Part shown: piece by piece, positions 1 to 5,611 of the stretch
Layout of the letters: each line of letters starts with the position of its first letter
How positions within the stretch are numbered: position 1 is the stretch's first letter
Assembly: GCA_964411505.1 (NCBI GenBank)
Contig: CAYPLH010000116.1
Span: 1-5,753 of the forward strand
Direction of reading: 5' to 3'
Length of the DNA stretch: 5,753 nucleotides
From: CAYPLH01 sp964411505
GTDB taxonomy: Bacteria; Bacillota; Clostridia; CAYPLH01; DUMO01
Program-made: the position numbers and the translations under genes
The notes under the pieces: generated by a model
What the model saw: the letters and a program-made list of their open reading frames with translations, nothing else
The model's database searches: none
What the model was told of the DNA's origin: nothing

Positions 1-139
1 TCGGCTTGCCCGAGCGAAAACTTTTACAGCTCTTGCAAATGAAGCGTAGTTTCCGTTATTGCGAAAGTTTATCTCAAGTTATAGAGGGTCTGAACTGTAA
101 TGGAAGTTAAAAAGGTTGAAAAGAAAATATCAGTTTTAC
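1..139. other. Left-edge region without a supported gene
   Basis: No gene can be supported here. One forward frame is open from the window edge to a TAA at 108-110, and a second forward frame ends at a TAG at 47-49. Either could be the last codons of a gene that starts outside the window, but neither shows a recognisable motif. The stretch from about 1 to 100 is less A+T-rich than the sequence that follows it, which fits the tail of a gene or of a mobile element. That is inference only. Confidence 0.3.
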
Positions 140-168
140 TTTACATAACATACGATAAAAAATATAAT
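140..168 (+). promoter_or_regulatory. Sigma-A type promoter of the alpha/beta hydrolase gene
   Basis: TTTACA at 140-145 (5 of 6 matches to the -35 consensus) and a perfect TATAAT at 163-168 are separated by exactly 17 bp. Transcription should start near 174-176, leaving a leader of about 35 nt before the ATG at 210. This is the best housekeeping-type promoter in the window. It also argues against translation from the ATG at 174, which would lie on the transcription start itself. Confidence 0.75.
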
Positions 169-209
169 TAATTATGAAAGTAGCCACATCCAAAAAGGAG
201 GAGGATCCC

Positions 210-1151
210 ATGAAAATCCAGTATAGAGCATATTCGCCTAAAAAGCCAAAAAAGTTCCGACCATTTTTCAAGTACTTTATTTTATTACTTCTACTAACTA
301 CCATATTTGTAACACTGGTTTCAGCATATGCTGCATGGAGACTTATCAATTTCGACCACCCGGCTATCCCATCCTTTTCCTCTAATATAGTACCTGACTT
401 CAAAGAAGTAACCTTTAAGGACATCAATAATAATACCACTTTAAATGGCTGGTATTTCCAGTCAGATCAAAGCATAAAAACGGTTATTCTTGCACATGAT
501 TACAAAAGCAACAGACTCCAATTCGGTGAGTATACGATGGATATAATTAAAAGATTAATATTTGAAGGATATAATGTTTTTGCATTTGATTTTCAAGATA
601 GTAGATTATCTGAGAAAAAAATATTGGGGACAAATTATTATAAAAAAGATGATTTACTCGGAGCCATAAGGTACATCAAGTCCCAAAAGACCTCTAAAAT
701 TGCTTTGATGGGTTTTTCAACAGGTGCATCTACCGCAATTATAGCAGCTTCCGAAATAGATGATGTCGATGTAGTTATTGCTGATTCTGCTTTTTCTGAC
801 CTTTTAGAAAACTTAAGCGCTTTTGTTCCAAGCGGTCTACGAAGCTTCCCATTTGACATTACAATTCCTGTTGCATTCGAGCTTTTGGCAGGTGTGAAAG
901 TGGACAAAATAAGCCCTAAGAACATTGTCACAAGTATATCACCAGCTGCACTTTTTCTCATACACGGCAAATTAGATGATATAATACCCATTGAAAACAG
1001 CCGAGAGTTATATAATATTTATTCCATAAACAAAGATAATGTAATTTCTATGTGGGAAGTAGAAAATGCAGGTCACCTTGAAAGCTTTACAAAGGAGCCG
1101 CAAATGTATATTAACAAGGTGATTGAGTTTTTAAATGAAAACATGAAGTGA
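210..1151 (+). CDS. Membrane-anchored alpha/beta hydrolase (serine hydrolase, YqkD/BEM46-like)
   Basis: A 313-residue protein of the alpha/beta hydrolase superfamily. A basic N-terminus (residues 11-21) is followed by one hydrophobic segment at about 22-42, so it is probably tethered to the membrane by an uncleaved anchor with the catalytic domain outside. The nucleophile elbow is GFSTG (168-172) with Ser170. The acid is probably Asp256 in HGKLDDIIP, and the base His289 in AGH. The usual HG oxyanion motif after the third strand reads HD (96-97). Family members hydrolyse esters, peptides or thioesters; the substrate cannot be inferred here. The start at 210 was chosen because AAGGAGG at 195-201 lies 8 nt upstream; an in-frame ATG at 174 has no such site and coincides with the predicted transcription start. 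The gene appears monocistronic and converges on the flagellar operon. The fold assignment is secure; the subfamily name is tentative. Confidence 0.88.
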   Translation: MKIQYRAYSPKKPKKFRPFFKYFILLLLLTTIFVTLVSAYAAWRLINFDHPAIPSFSSNIVPDFKEVTFKDINNNTTLNGWYFQSDQSIKTVILAHDYKSNRLQFGEYTMDIIKRLIFEGYNVFAFDFQDSRLSEKKILGTNYYKKDDLLGAIRYIKSQKTSKIALMGFSTGASTAIIAASEIDDVDVVIADSAFSDLLENLSAFVPSGLRSFPFDITIPVAFELLAGVKVDKISPKNIVTSISPAALFLIHGKLDDIIPIENSRELYNIYSINKDNVISMWEVENAGHLESFTKEPQMYINKVIEFLNENMK

Positions 1152-1165
1152 CACCGGGGGGTGTC
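1150..1165. terminator. Short hairpin between convergent genes, possible weak terminator
   Basis: GACACC (1150-1155) and GGTGTC (1160-1165) form a perfect 6-bp stem with a GGGG loop, beginning within the hydrolase stop codon. No T-run follows on either strand, so it is not a classical intrinsic terminator. A second, imperfect stem (ACCTAG against CTATGGT, about 1184-1204) lies between it and the flagellar operon end. Together they occupy the place where both convergent transcripts should stop. Confidence 0.35.
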
Positions 1166-1214
1166 ATAACTTTAAATAACCGCACCTAGATAATGATGCT
1201 ATGGTTGTTAACTA

Positions 1215-1688
1215 TTACTTCTTCTTATCAAAAAAATAAGACTGTGCTTCTATAGGTTCATTCCCATATGCATTGCTTATTTTCTTTGTTTGATTCACAT
1301 TCTTAATATTATCACCATATTTTTTCATTATTTCTTTTACTTTGCTGTTATTCGACTTTTCCAGCTTCAGAATATCTTTTATTAGCTCCGCGATTTTTGA
1401 AACCTTTGACCCAAGCTCGGAAAAACCACCTATTTGGGGATATTCCTTATTGTCACTATCTGTTAATCCATACTCTTGTCTAAAGGCACTATAAATCCTT
1501 GTAAAGTCATCATCAATGGCATCAATCTTATCAATGTGCGTTTGCTTCTTGCTTAAAAATTGCTCAAGCTCATCAATATTTTCTTCATTGATTGCTTTTG
1601 CTTGCTCTTTAGTTAGACGTAGTATCTCATATAGTTGCTGCTGTTTTTTATCTAATAACTCAAGCAATTCTTTGATATAACTATCCAT
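1215..1688 (-). CDS. Flagellar export chaperone, FlgN/FliT-like
   Basis: A 157-residue, highly charged and almost entirely helical protein, last gene of the flagellar operon. Residues 1-55 form a long amphipathic, coiled-coil-like stretch (LLELLDKKQQQLYEIL, then NIDELEQFLSKKQTHIDKI). A second helix lies at about 93-125, and the C-terminus ends in FFDKKK, which I associate with clostridial FlgN-family proteins. FlgN and FliT are small cytoplasmic chaperones that bind the C-termini of hook-filament junction proteins or of FliD and take them to the type III export gate. Position after fliD-fliS matches fliT in fliDST operons, while the sequence looks more like FlgN, so I leave the symbol blank. 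The start at 1688 has GTAGGG nine nt upstream (1698-1703), and an in-frame TAA just beyond that site prevents extension into the upstream repeat. Confidence 0.75.
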   Translation of the reverse strand: MDSYIKELLELLDKKQQQLYEILRLTKEQAKAINEENIDELEQFLSKKQTHIDKIDAIDDDFTRIYSAFRQEYGLTDSDNKEYPQIGGFSELGSKVSKIAELIKDILKLEKSNNSKVKEIMKKYGDNIKNVNQTKKISNAYGNEPIEAQSYFFDKKK

Positions 1689-1703
1689 AGCTTGTTACCC
1701 TAC

Positions 1704-1896
1704 TTTGCTTTTCATTTATGTGCTCTTTTCATTCTCTTGCTTTGCTCGACTTTGCATTACACGCTCTTCGTTATCTTGCTTTGCTCAACTTTGCATTATG
1801 TGCTCTTCGTTCCCTGGCTTTGCTCAACTTTGCATTACGTGCTCTTCATTCCCTTGCTTTGCTCAACTTTGCATTATGTGCTCTTCGTTACCCTTC
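1704..1896. repeat. 39-bp minisatellite between fliS and the flgN-like gene
   Basis: Four head-to-tail copies occupy 1741-1779, 1780-1818, 1819-1857 and 1858-1896, each beginning TTTGCTC on the plus strand. A degenerate 37-bp copy precedes them (1704-1740), and related words run on to about 1915. The core shared by copies 2-4 is TTTGCTCAACTTTGCATTA. Copies differ mainly in the last eight bases; copies 2 and 4 match at 35 of 39 positions. In the flagellar mRNA the array is purine-rich and probably weakly structured. It fills nearly all of the 218-bp gap between fliS and the flgN-like gene, starting about 10 bp after the fliS stop and ending close to the next ribosome binding site. The period is a multiple of three, yet no minus-strand frame is open across all copies, so it is not a coding repeat in the operon direction. 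Confidence 0.9.
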
Positions 1897-1906
1897 TTGC
1901 TCTTCC

Positions 1907-2302
1907 TTATCTTGCAGCCTTTATGTTACTTTTCATATTTATTTTAATAGCTTCCGTCCAAGTATCGCGTAGATCCTTTGCAAATCCTAAAACTTCATTT
2001 AATATCTTAGTATCCTTCCTGATATTTGCATCAAGTAGCTGATTGTACATATAATCATATAACATATTAAGGTTTTTGGAAATGTCATAATTTTTATCTA
2101 AGGTGTTTTGTAGCTCGGTTATTATGTCCTGCGCTCTAATTATACTACTGTTGGCTTTTTCAATATCCTTTTTTTCAATTGCATTTATCCCCTGCATAAT
2201 AAACTTGACCATTCCGTTATACAGCATTAGAGTTAATTCTTCCGGTCTTGAAGTAAATATTGCATTCTCTTTGTACTTATCATACGCCTTGTTCAGTGCC
2301 AT
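1907..2302 (-). CDS. fliS: Flagellar secretion chaperone FliS
   Basis: FliS binds the C-terminal helix of flagellin in the cytoplasm, prevents early polymerisation and delivers it to the export apparatus. The family signature is clear: AYDKYKENAIFTSRPEELTL near the N-terminus, then LMLYNGMVKFI, the central helix IEKANSSIIRAQDIITELQ, and NLNMLYDYMYNQLLDANI before a C-terminal helix with DLRDTWTEA. From the chosen ATG the protein is 131 residues, normal for the family, beginning MALNKAYDKY. It is preceded by GGGGG at 8 nt, a tolerable ribosome binding site with one G-U pair. In-frame ATGs at 2317 and 2359 would add 5 or 19 residues (MVVFENKINIEKDLMGARK) without family resemblance or a better site, so 2359 is possible but less likely. 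It lies directly downstream of fliD in the same operon. Confidence 0.93.
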   Translation of the reverse strand: MALNKAYDKYKENAIFTSRPEELTLMLYNGMVKFIMQGINAIEKKDIEKANSSIIRAQDIITELQNTLDKNYDISKNLNMLYDYMYNQLLDANIRKDTKILNEVLGFAKDLRDTWTEAIKINMKSNIKAAR

Positions 2303-2395
2303 TTTTCTTGCCCCCATTAGATCTTTCTCTATATTTATTTTATTTTCAAATACTACCATTAATCAGTCATTCCCAGATAATCGACATTTTTTCGC

Positions 2396-4330
2396 TTACC
2401 ATCCACCCATATTAAGCTGTGACATAAGCCAGTTGCTCTGTGAGTTCATCTGGGAGAGTATCTTTTCCATGGCAGCATATTTTTTGTAGTAATTTTCTTC
2501 CCTTTGAATCAGTCTTTCATACATTCTGTCGATTTGCTTATCATAGTCACCAAGCTGCCAATAGATTGAGTTGTCAAATTCCGAGACATCCCCTGTTATA
2601 CCGGCTTTTTGAAGCAAAACTCCTTTGTTGCCGTTTTTATCTCTAAGTGTTGTAATATTGTCTTCAATTATGTCAAACAGTCTTTGAACAATCCCCTGCT
2701 CATTATATCTTGTGCTTCGCTCCTCAAATGTCAAATCGCGGCTATAGCTTGGTACTGCCTCTGATTTTTGACAGAAAAGATTCATAACTCCATCAGGATC
2801 CTTGCGTATAGCGTCTTTTAACTTTGTCTCATCAATAATGAGCTTTCCTTTTTCGTAATACTTTCCTGTAGTTATTCCTATGGCCGATATACCGGATGCT
2901 ACACCCTCAATGCTGTCATATAACGCTTTTCTCATATTATAAACAATATTGGTCAGAAGACTGTCATTTCGAAGAAGTCCTGTTTTTGCTTTTTCTTCCC
3001 ACTTTTTAATCTCATCCTCTCCCATGGCATCCTTCTGTTCTTCCGTAAGGGGCAGATAGGTCCTGTCATACTCTTCGGAAAGCTCCGAATTTATCTTGGA
3101 GATGATTTCATTATACTTGTTTACAAAGCTGGCTATCTTATCGTAAACACCGTCTACGTCAAGCCCGACAGAAACAGTTTCAGCTTCATGCAAAGGATCA
3201 GTATGCGCCTTTAGAAGCTGATAAGTAATACCGTTTACAGTGAAATTATTGGAGCTTCTTTTTATTTCTACACCATCTAAAAAAACTGCAGCATCCATAC
3301 CTTCTTCTGTAACTGGATTTAGCTCACTTATACCCGATGCACCGCTAAAAAAGTTGCCGTCCATCTCTTCTATATCAATATTATTACCTGCACCCATCTG
3401 CTTCGCAGTTATGATAAACTTGTCGGTCACCTCATCGAAATTAATGTTAACCCTGGCTTCAACATCACTGTTGATTGCGCTCATCATTCCCGAGATTGTA
3501 GTCGTCTTATCAAAGGTGAAGGTTTTTGAATTTATTGTAAACGCAAGCTTTCCATCCTCATTGAAAGTAAGTGGTACTGCAAATTTATCTGCTTGGTCTT
3601 CCAAAGTCCTTGATGTATCCAATCGGTTTGAGTCTCCCGGAGAAAATCCAAGAGCTTCAAGACCATTATTGGAATAACCGTTGAACATCCTGATTTTACT
3701 TGCACCACCTATCGCAGTAAAGGTTATCTTTCCCCCGGTATGTCCTACTGATATTTTTCCCGATCCAAATTCCTCTGCTATAGCAATTTCAAGACCTGTG
3801 ACAAGCTCCTCCACAGTAGTAAAATCTTCAATGGTGATTTCCCTAGTTGTTCCGTCAAGATCAAGCACAAATTTTTTTCCGCTTAGCAAAGCAACTGCAG
3901 CATCATCCAAGGCTATTTTGCCTTGTAACTCGCTTGTCACCGTGCTTGTACTTACAGCTTTGTCTGCTGTGGCAAGATTAACTACTGAAATAGAATGATT
4001 ACCTTCTGAAGCGGTAACAGTTCCTGTTGCCGTAACAAAGCTGTTATTTGTGCTTGTGACCGAAAAAGCCTTGTAGCTTGACTGGGACAGCATATTAGTC
4101 GATTGCTTAAGAAGATTGAAGTATTCATCCTTAAACCCACGCAATAGATTTGTAATATCCCGATAATCATCCCGCTTCCACTCTGCAAGCTGCTTTTTTT
4201 GCTCCAGCTTATCCAGCGGCATTCTTTCAACTAGCATAAGCTCACTAATAATCTTATCTGTATCTAACCCTGAAGCAAGCCCACTTAATCGAAACTGCGG
4301 GTAGCCGCCATAATAACCGTTAACAGCCAT
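2396..4330 (-). CDS. fliD: Flagellar filament capping protein FliD (hook-associated protein 2)
   Basis: FliD forms the oligomeric cap at the filament tip that folds incoming flagellin into place; in some bacteria it also mediates adhesion. The N-terminal FliD_N region is plain at about residues 10-110, with FRLSGLASGLDTDKIISELM followed by a long amphipathic helix. A flagellin-IN type motif lies near 275-315 (TISGMMSAINSD). The FliD_C domain covers roughly 345-630, starting around AVFLDGVEIKRSSNNF and including VDGVYDKIASFVNKYNEIIS and the terminal coiled coil QIDRMYERLIQREENYYKKY. The extreme C-terminus, SNWLMSQLNMGGW, is typical of the family. At 644 residues it is longer than the enterobacterial protein (about 470), the extra length lying in the variable surface-exposed middle. 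The start has AAGGTGA a few nt upstream, inside the end of flaG; the 4-nt gap to the flaG stop suggests translational coupling. Confidence 0.97.
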   Translation of the reverse strand: MAVNGYYGGYPQFRLSGLASGLDTDKIISELMLVERMPLDKLEQKKQLAEWKRDDYRDITNLLRGFKDEYFNLLKQSTNMLSQSSYKAFSVTSTNNSFVTATGTVTASEGNHSISVVNLATADKAVSTSTVTSELQGKIALDDAAVALLSGKKFVLDLDGTTREITIEDFTTVEELVTGLEIAIAEEFGSGKISVGHTGGKITFTAIGGASKIRMFNGYSNNGLEALGFSPGDSNRLDTSRTLEDQADKFAVPLTFNEDGKLAFTINSKTFTFDKTTTISGMMSAINSDVEARVNINFDEVTDKFIITAKQMGAGNNIDIEEMDGNFFSGASGISELNPVTEEGMDAAVFLDGVEIKRSSNNFTVNGITYQLLKAHTDPLHEAETVSVGLDVDGVYDKIASFVNKYNEIISKINSELSEEYDRTYLPLTEEQKDAMGEDEIKKWEEKAKTGLLRNDSLLTNIVYNMRKALYDSIEGVASGISAIGITTGKYYEKGKLIIDETKLKDAIRKDPDGVMNLFCQKSEAVPSYSRDLTFEERSTRYNEQGIVQRLFDIIEDNITTLRDKNGNKGVLLQKAGITGDVSEFDNSIYWQLGDYDKQIDRMYERLIQREENYYKKYAAMEKILSQMNSQSNWLMSQLNMGGW

Positions 4331-4334
4331 TTAA

Positions 4335-4706
4335 TCACCTTCTTTCATCAATTATAATACCTGCCAGCTCACACATTTTAGCTACAAGATCCAAAATCTT
4401 CTCAGGTGGTATTTCCCTTACTATTTCCTGAGTATTTATGTCAATGATCTTAACCATTATGCTGTTGGTTTTTTCGTGAACTGATATTTGGCATTCTCTA
4501 TCATACCCTGCCACTGCTTTATTAAATTTCTCAATTGCTTCTTCCAGCTGTTTATTCTCTTTTATCTCTCTAGTTTCTTTTGTCTTTACTATATCGGATT
4601 GCGGTATGTCGCTTTTACCGCTATTTGCTGCAGCAGCCCTTGGTACCGCCTCCATCATTTCAGGCTTTAATACGCTTCTAAGACCATCCGTGCTATCAAC
4701 GCGCAT
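4335..4706 (-). CDS. flaG: Flagellar protein FlaG
   Basis: A 123-residue FlaG-family protein, first gene of the operon. The N-terminal half is low-complexity and charged (KTKETREIKENKQLEEAIEKF). The conserved FlaG domain occupies about residues 70-123, with ISVHEKTNSIMVKIIDI, then EIVREIPPEKILDLVAKM, and ends ELAGIIIDERR. FlaG influences filament length or assembly in several flagellated bacteria, usually together with FliD, but its biochemical activity is not settled. The ATG at 4706 is preceded by GGAGGG at 4715-4720, 8 nt away. A sigma-D type promoter lies about 35 bp upstream. The order flaG-fliD-fliS is standard for Firmicutes. The flagellin gene and csrA/fliW, often immediately upstream in this group, are absent, and a divergent toxin-antitoxin operon occupies that place. 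Confidence 0.95.
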   Translation of the reverse strand: MRVDSTDGLRSVLKPEMMEAVPRAAAANSGKSDIPQSDIVKTKETREIKENKQLEEAIEKFNKAVAGYDRECQISVHEKTNSIMVKIIDINTQEIVREIPPEKILDLVAKMCELAGIIIDERR

Positions 4707-4740
4707 AACTCTATCCCTCCGTGTATATTTCTTAATTTAT

Positions 4741-4768
4741 ATATCGGTAATGTGTTGAAATGTGTTTA
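4741..4768 (-). promoter_or_regulatory. Sigma-D (sigma-28) type promoter of the flagellar operon
   Basis: On the minus strand TAAA (4765-4768) is followed after 16 nt by ACCGATAT (4741-4748). This matches the flagellar sigma factor consensus TAAA-N14/16-GCCGATAT except for the first base of the -10 element. It lies about 35 bp before the flaG start codon and points the right way. It would place flaG, fliD, fliS and the chaperone in the late class of flagellar genes, expressed after hook completion and under FlgM control. Matching to the consensus is direct; the regulation is inferred from the family. Confidence 0.8.
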
Positions 4769-4808
4769 GAATAATTTTTATTTAAGAAGATTTCAGCGTT
4801 GTTTTTCA

Positions 4809-4871
4809 AAGTTTGGGTAGTACTGGATACCAAACTTGCTTTTTAATTTCAGGCGGTGCTGTACCAAACTT
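4809..4871. repeat. Inverted and direct repeats of TACCAAACTT between divergent promoters
   Basis: AAGTTTGG (4809-4816) and CCAAACTT (4830-4837) form an 8-bp inverted repeat around the small palindrome AGTACT (4819-4824). On the plus strand it is followed by TTTTT (4840-4844), which gives it a terminator-like look, although no gene upstream reads in that direction. The right arm extended, TACCAAACTT (4828-4837), recurs exactly in direct orientation at 4862-4871. Possible roles are operator sites for a regulator of either divergent operon, or an insulator hairpin blocking read-through. The sequence alone does not decide. Confidence 0.6.
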
Positions 4872-4911
4872 AGTAGGATAGAACTATATCATTTTAAGGA
4901 ACTCAAATCCA

Positions 4912-4920
4912 TGGTATACT
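4912..4920 (+). promoter_or_regulatory. Extended -10 promoter of the toxin-antitoxin operon
   Basis: TGG followed by TATACT (4912-4920) is an extended -10 element (TGn plus 5 of 6 bases of TATAAT). The -35 position, around 4892-4897 (TTTTAA), is poor, as is common for extended -10 promoters. Transcription would begin near 4927, about 20 nt before the antitoxin ATG. The overlapping short palindromes CCATGG and GTATAC here (4909-4919) could contribute to an operator, since antitoxins of this class commonly repress their own promoter. That regulation is inferred. Confidence 0.55.
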
Positions 4921-4945
4921 ATATATAAAGACGGAGGTGACAAAT

Positions 4946-5149
4946 ATGTATTATGCTGTTCAATTTGATGCTGATATTCAGAACAGAACAATTATTATAC
5001 CTGAAAAAGAAGCTGCAAAACTGCCCAAAAAAGTCAAAGTGATACTTCTGGCAGATAGTGAGAGTTGCTCTTCAAAAGGGTTTACATTTGATGCGATTGA
5101 GCTCAATACAAAAGGGTTCCATTTCAATAGGGAGGAAGCTAATGAGTGA
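4946..5149 (+). CDS. Antitoxin of a VapBC-like type II toxin-antitoxin pair
   Basis: A 67-residue protein directly upstream of, and overlapping, a PIN-domain toxin gene. The N-terminal half reads TIIIPEKEAAKLPKKVKVILL (about residues 15-35), a short beta-rich segment resembling the DNA-binding halves of swapped-hairpin (AbrB-like) or related antitoxins. The C-terminal tail FDAIELNTKGFHFNREEANE is the conserved-looking element I associate with antitoxins paired with PIN toxins; such tails wrap around the toxin and block its active site. The start at 4946 was chosen because GGAGG (4933-4937) lies 8 nt upstream; the in-frame GTG at 4937 overlaps that site and is unlikely. Neutralisation of the downstream protein and autorepression are expected from the family. 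The exact antitoxin subfamily is uncertain. Confidence 0.82.
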   Translation: MYYAVQFDADIQNRTIIIPEKEAAKLPKKVKVILLADSESCSSKGFTFDAIELNTKGFHFNREEANE

Positions 5150-5552
5150 TAAAATTTTCCTCGATACAAATATATTGGTTTACCTCTTTTCAAAAGATGA
5201 ACCCTACAAAAAGGGCAACGCAATTAAGGCTATTGCTCAGAGTTCTTGTATTACCGGAATTAACAACATTAACGAATTGGCAAATGTATTAATTAAAAAA
5301 TTCAATGTTTCATACACTGATGTTGTACGCTGTATCGACCAAGTTTCACAATCAATAGAAGTTGTCAATATAAATATAGAAATTATTAAACAAGCTATTA
5401 TAATACATGAAAGGTACCACTATTCCTACTTCGATAGCCTTGTAATTTCCACAGCGATTGAAAATCAGTGTGCTTTTTTATATTCAGAAGATATGCAACA
5501 TAACCACTTGATTAATGATACATTAACCATTAAAGATATATTTAAAGCATAA
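5142..5552 (+). CDS. PIN-domain ribonuclease toxin (VapC-like)
   Basis: A 136-residue PIN-domain protein, a normal length for VapC toxins, which are Mg2+-dependent endoribonucleases that cut tRNA, rRNA or mRNA when freed from their antitoxin. The expected acidic residues are present: Asp8 in FLDTNILVYL, Glu45 in INNINELANVL, Asp98 in YFDSLVISTA, and Glu116/Asp117 in LYSEDMQ, so the active site appears intact. The start at 5142 has GGGAGG (5130-5135) 6 nt upstream. The ATG lies inside the end of the antitoxin gene, giving an 8-bp overlap typical of coupled antitoxin-toxin translation. The frame stays open further upstream, but those codons overlap the antitoxin and have no suitable start signal. 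A strong terminator follows about 20 bp after the stop. The cellular RNA target cannot be predicted. Confidence 0.93.
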   Translation: MSDKIFLDTNILVYLFSKDEPYKKGNAIKAIAQSSCITGINNINELANVLIKKFNVSYTDVVRCIDQVSQSIEVVNINIEIIKQAIIIHERYHYSYFDSLVISTAIENQCAFLYSEDMQHNHLINDTLTIKDIFKA

Positions 5553-5572
5553 GCATTATTCTATTTACTTTT

Positions 5573-5611
5573 AAAAAAGAGTCGGAGGATCAATCCCCCG
5601 ACTCTTTTTTT
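5573..5611. terminator. Strong intrinsic terminator after the toxin-antitoxin operon
   Basis: GAGTCGG (5579-5585) pairs perfectly with CCGACTC (5598-5604). The stem continues inward past one A-C mismatch with GGA/TCC around a TCAA loop, and outward through A-run/T-run pairing. Seven Ts (5605-5611) follow on the plus strand, and the six As at 5573-5578 give a T-run on the minus strand, so it could act in both directions. Confidence 0.92.

Noticed and set aside
174..209. Longer N-terminus of the hydrolase from the ATG at 174
   Set aside because: No ribosome binding site, and it coincides with the predicted transcription start; AAGGAGG at 195-201 serves the ATG at 210.
638..991. Minus-strand open frame of 117 codons
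   Set aside because: It is the antisense shadow of the hydrolase gene, with no recognisable family features or start signal.
1780..1896. Minus-strand open frame through the repeats (peptide of the type RRAHNAKLSKARE)
   Set aside because: It is closed by TAA just upstream in copy 4 and again in copy 1, and has no start codon.
1704..1896. CRISPR array
   Set aside because: Units are head-to-tail without unique spacers, and no cas genes are nearby.
1692..2042. Three overlapping plus-strand open frames across the repeat, encoding leucine/cysteine-rich repeated peptides
   Set aside because: All three plus frames are open only because the 39-bp unit is pyrimidine-rich with no plus-strand stops and a period divisible by three. 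They lie antisense to the flagellar operon, lack ribosome binding sites, and two run on into fliS antisense.
3240..3998. Plus-strand open frames opposite fliD
   Set aside because: Low-complexity serine/leucine/isoleucine translations antisense to a certain fliD gene, with no start signals.
4809..4844. Classical terminator for a plus-strand gene
   Set aside because: The hairpin with T-run looks like one, but no plus-strand gene ends upstream; it is kept as a regulatory repeat of unknown role.
5058..5141. Extended N-terminus of the PIN toxin
   Set aside because: It would overlap most of the second half of the antitoxin gene; PIN domains normally begin right before the FLDTN motif, and GGGAGG serves the ATG at 5142.
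4978..5223. Minus-strand open frame over the antitoxin and toxin start
   Set aside because: Antisense to two well-supported genes with good ribosome binding sites and family motifs.
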